In this document: one piece after another, positions 6,186 to 6,412 of the stretch | Layout of the letters: the number at the start of each line of letters is the position of its first letter | Numbering within the stretch: position 1 is the stretch's first letter | Origin: a bacterium | Lineage (GTDB): Bacteria; Spirochaetota; UBA4802; UBA5550 | Direction: 5' to 3' | NCBI GenBank assembly: GCA_024224995.1 | Contig: JAAENB010000086.1 | Location: 1-6,412, forward strand | Length of the DNA: 6,412 nucleotides | Program-made: the position numbers and the translations under genes | The notes under the pieces: model-generated | The model's input: only the letters and a program-made list of their open reading frames with translations | The model's database searches: none | What the model was told of the DNA's origin: nothing

Positions 6186-6263
6186 TGCGGTGTTTACCTG
6201 GGATTCCCCCTCCGTGGTGTTGACCCGGGCAATATCTTCGGAAACAGGCCCTATTTAAATTTT

Positions 6264-6339
6264 AGTTTCTTAAGAGTGCGAACCCGGCCCTTCGGCTCCG
6301 CTCAGGGACCGGATGGCCGGGAAAAATAGGTCAGAAACT
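6264..6339 (+). other. Palindromic junction of elements 3 and 4
   Basis: AGTTTCT (6264-6270) is complementary to AGAAACT (6333-6339). CCCGGCC (6283-6289) is complementary to GGCCGGG (6315-6321). The middle contains CCCTTCGGCTCCGCTCAGGG (6288-6307), itself a nested hairpin. It is the same arrangement as the element 2/3 junction but with unrelated spacer sequence. Confidence 0.7.
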
Positions 6340-6412
6340 GTGGTGATACCGGGGTCTGTTTCCGAAGATGCTCCGGCAAGGGTCTGGTTCTGAGAGACGT
6401 TGCAGTGCAACG
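6320..6412 (+). repeat. Element 4: left part of another repeat, cut by window end
   Basis: Starts with a diverged left end (GGAAAAATAGGTCAGAAAC). AGAAACT...CTGTTT (6333-6361) is identical over 29 nt to 5665-5693 of element 2. From 6351 on it follows element 3 (6018-6081) closely, up to the GACGTTGC palindrome at the window edge. Confidence 0.78.

Larger units (their letters stand above)
5986..6280 (+). repeat. Element 3: 295-nt repeat with terminal inverted repeats
   Basis: Left end at 5986-6005 and right end at 6262-6280. The termini mirror each other: AAGAAACT (5999-6006), 16 nt, CTGTTT (6023-6028), CGAAGAT on the left. On the right are ATCTTCG, AAACAG (6242-6247), 16 nt, AGTTTCTT (6264-6271). 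The interior holds two further palindromes and no supportable gene. It lacks the 83-nt module of elements 0 and 2. Confidence 0.78.

Noticed and set aside
5903..6329. Overlapping open frames of 83-86 codons downstream of cbiJ
   Set aside because: They translate the repeat elements in different frames (both contain FLRVRT from the TTAGTTTCTTAAGAGTGCG end) and have no protein-like conservation or consistent start site.
5651..6412. CRISPR array
   Set aside because: The recurring ends are separated by hundreds of nt of related sequence, not 30-40 nt unique spacers, and no cas gene is present.

Overview
The window carries most of an anaerobic (early-cobalt-insertion) cobalamin pathway on the + strand: cbiE, cbiT, cbiL, cbiF, cbiG, then cbiH and cbiJ. 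All seven reading frames are intact and of normal family length. Within each block, neighbouring genes overlap by 4 or 8 nt, so both blocks look like translationally coupled operon segments. Together the enzymes methylate the cobalt-corrinoid ring at C20 (CbiL), C17 with ring contraction (CbiH), C11 (CbiF), C15 with decarboxylation (CbiT) and C5 (CbiE). They also open the delta-lactone (CbiG) and reduce the ring (CbiJ). CbiD (C1 methylation), CbiC (mutase), CbiA and a cobaltochelatase are absent and would have to lie outside the window. I found no cobalamin-riboswitch B12 box upstream of cbiE.

The unusual part is the non-coding DNA. Every gap between gene blocks (1-203, 3894-4083, 5559-6412) is filled by members of one repeat family. 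All members lie in the same orientation. A left end reads GGAAAAAATACGNNAGAAAC (starts at 3911, 5651, 5986 and, slightly diverged, 6320). A right end reads TTAGTTTCTT(G/A)AGAG (ending near 188, 4075, 5970 and 6280). The layout is: element 0 (right end only) - cbiETLFG - element 1 - cbiHJ - 92 nt of locally duplicated DNA - element 2 - 15-nt hairpin spacer - element 3 - 39-nt hairpin spacer - element 4 (cut by the window end). Gene blocks therefore occupy the same position that tiny self-complementary spacers occupy further downstream. Elements 2 and 3 have imperfect terminal inverted repeats with a strictly kept geometry (GAAACT, 16 nt, CTGTTT). Elements 0 and 2 carry an 83-nt hairpin module between TTAGTTTC direct repeats, and element 3 lacks it. 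The right ends of elements 0 and 1 also sit against the ribosome-binding sites of cbiE and cbiH.

The organism is an anaerobe, or at least uses the oxygen-independent B12 route. Its coding DNA is AT-rich with clearly more GC-rich, palindrome-loaded intergenic DNA. I cannot assign a taxon. The hairpin between cbiG and cbiH and some GC palindromes resemble repeats I associate with Desulfobacterota-like and other repeat-rich environmental genomes, but that is recollection, not evidence. No protein-coding gene is supported in 5559-6412: short frames there merely translate the repeats.
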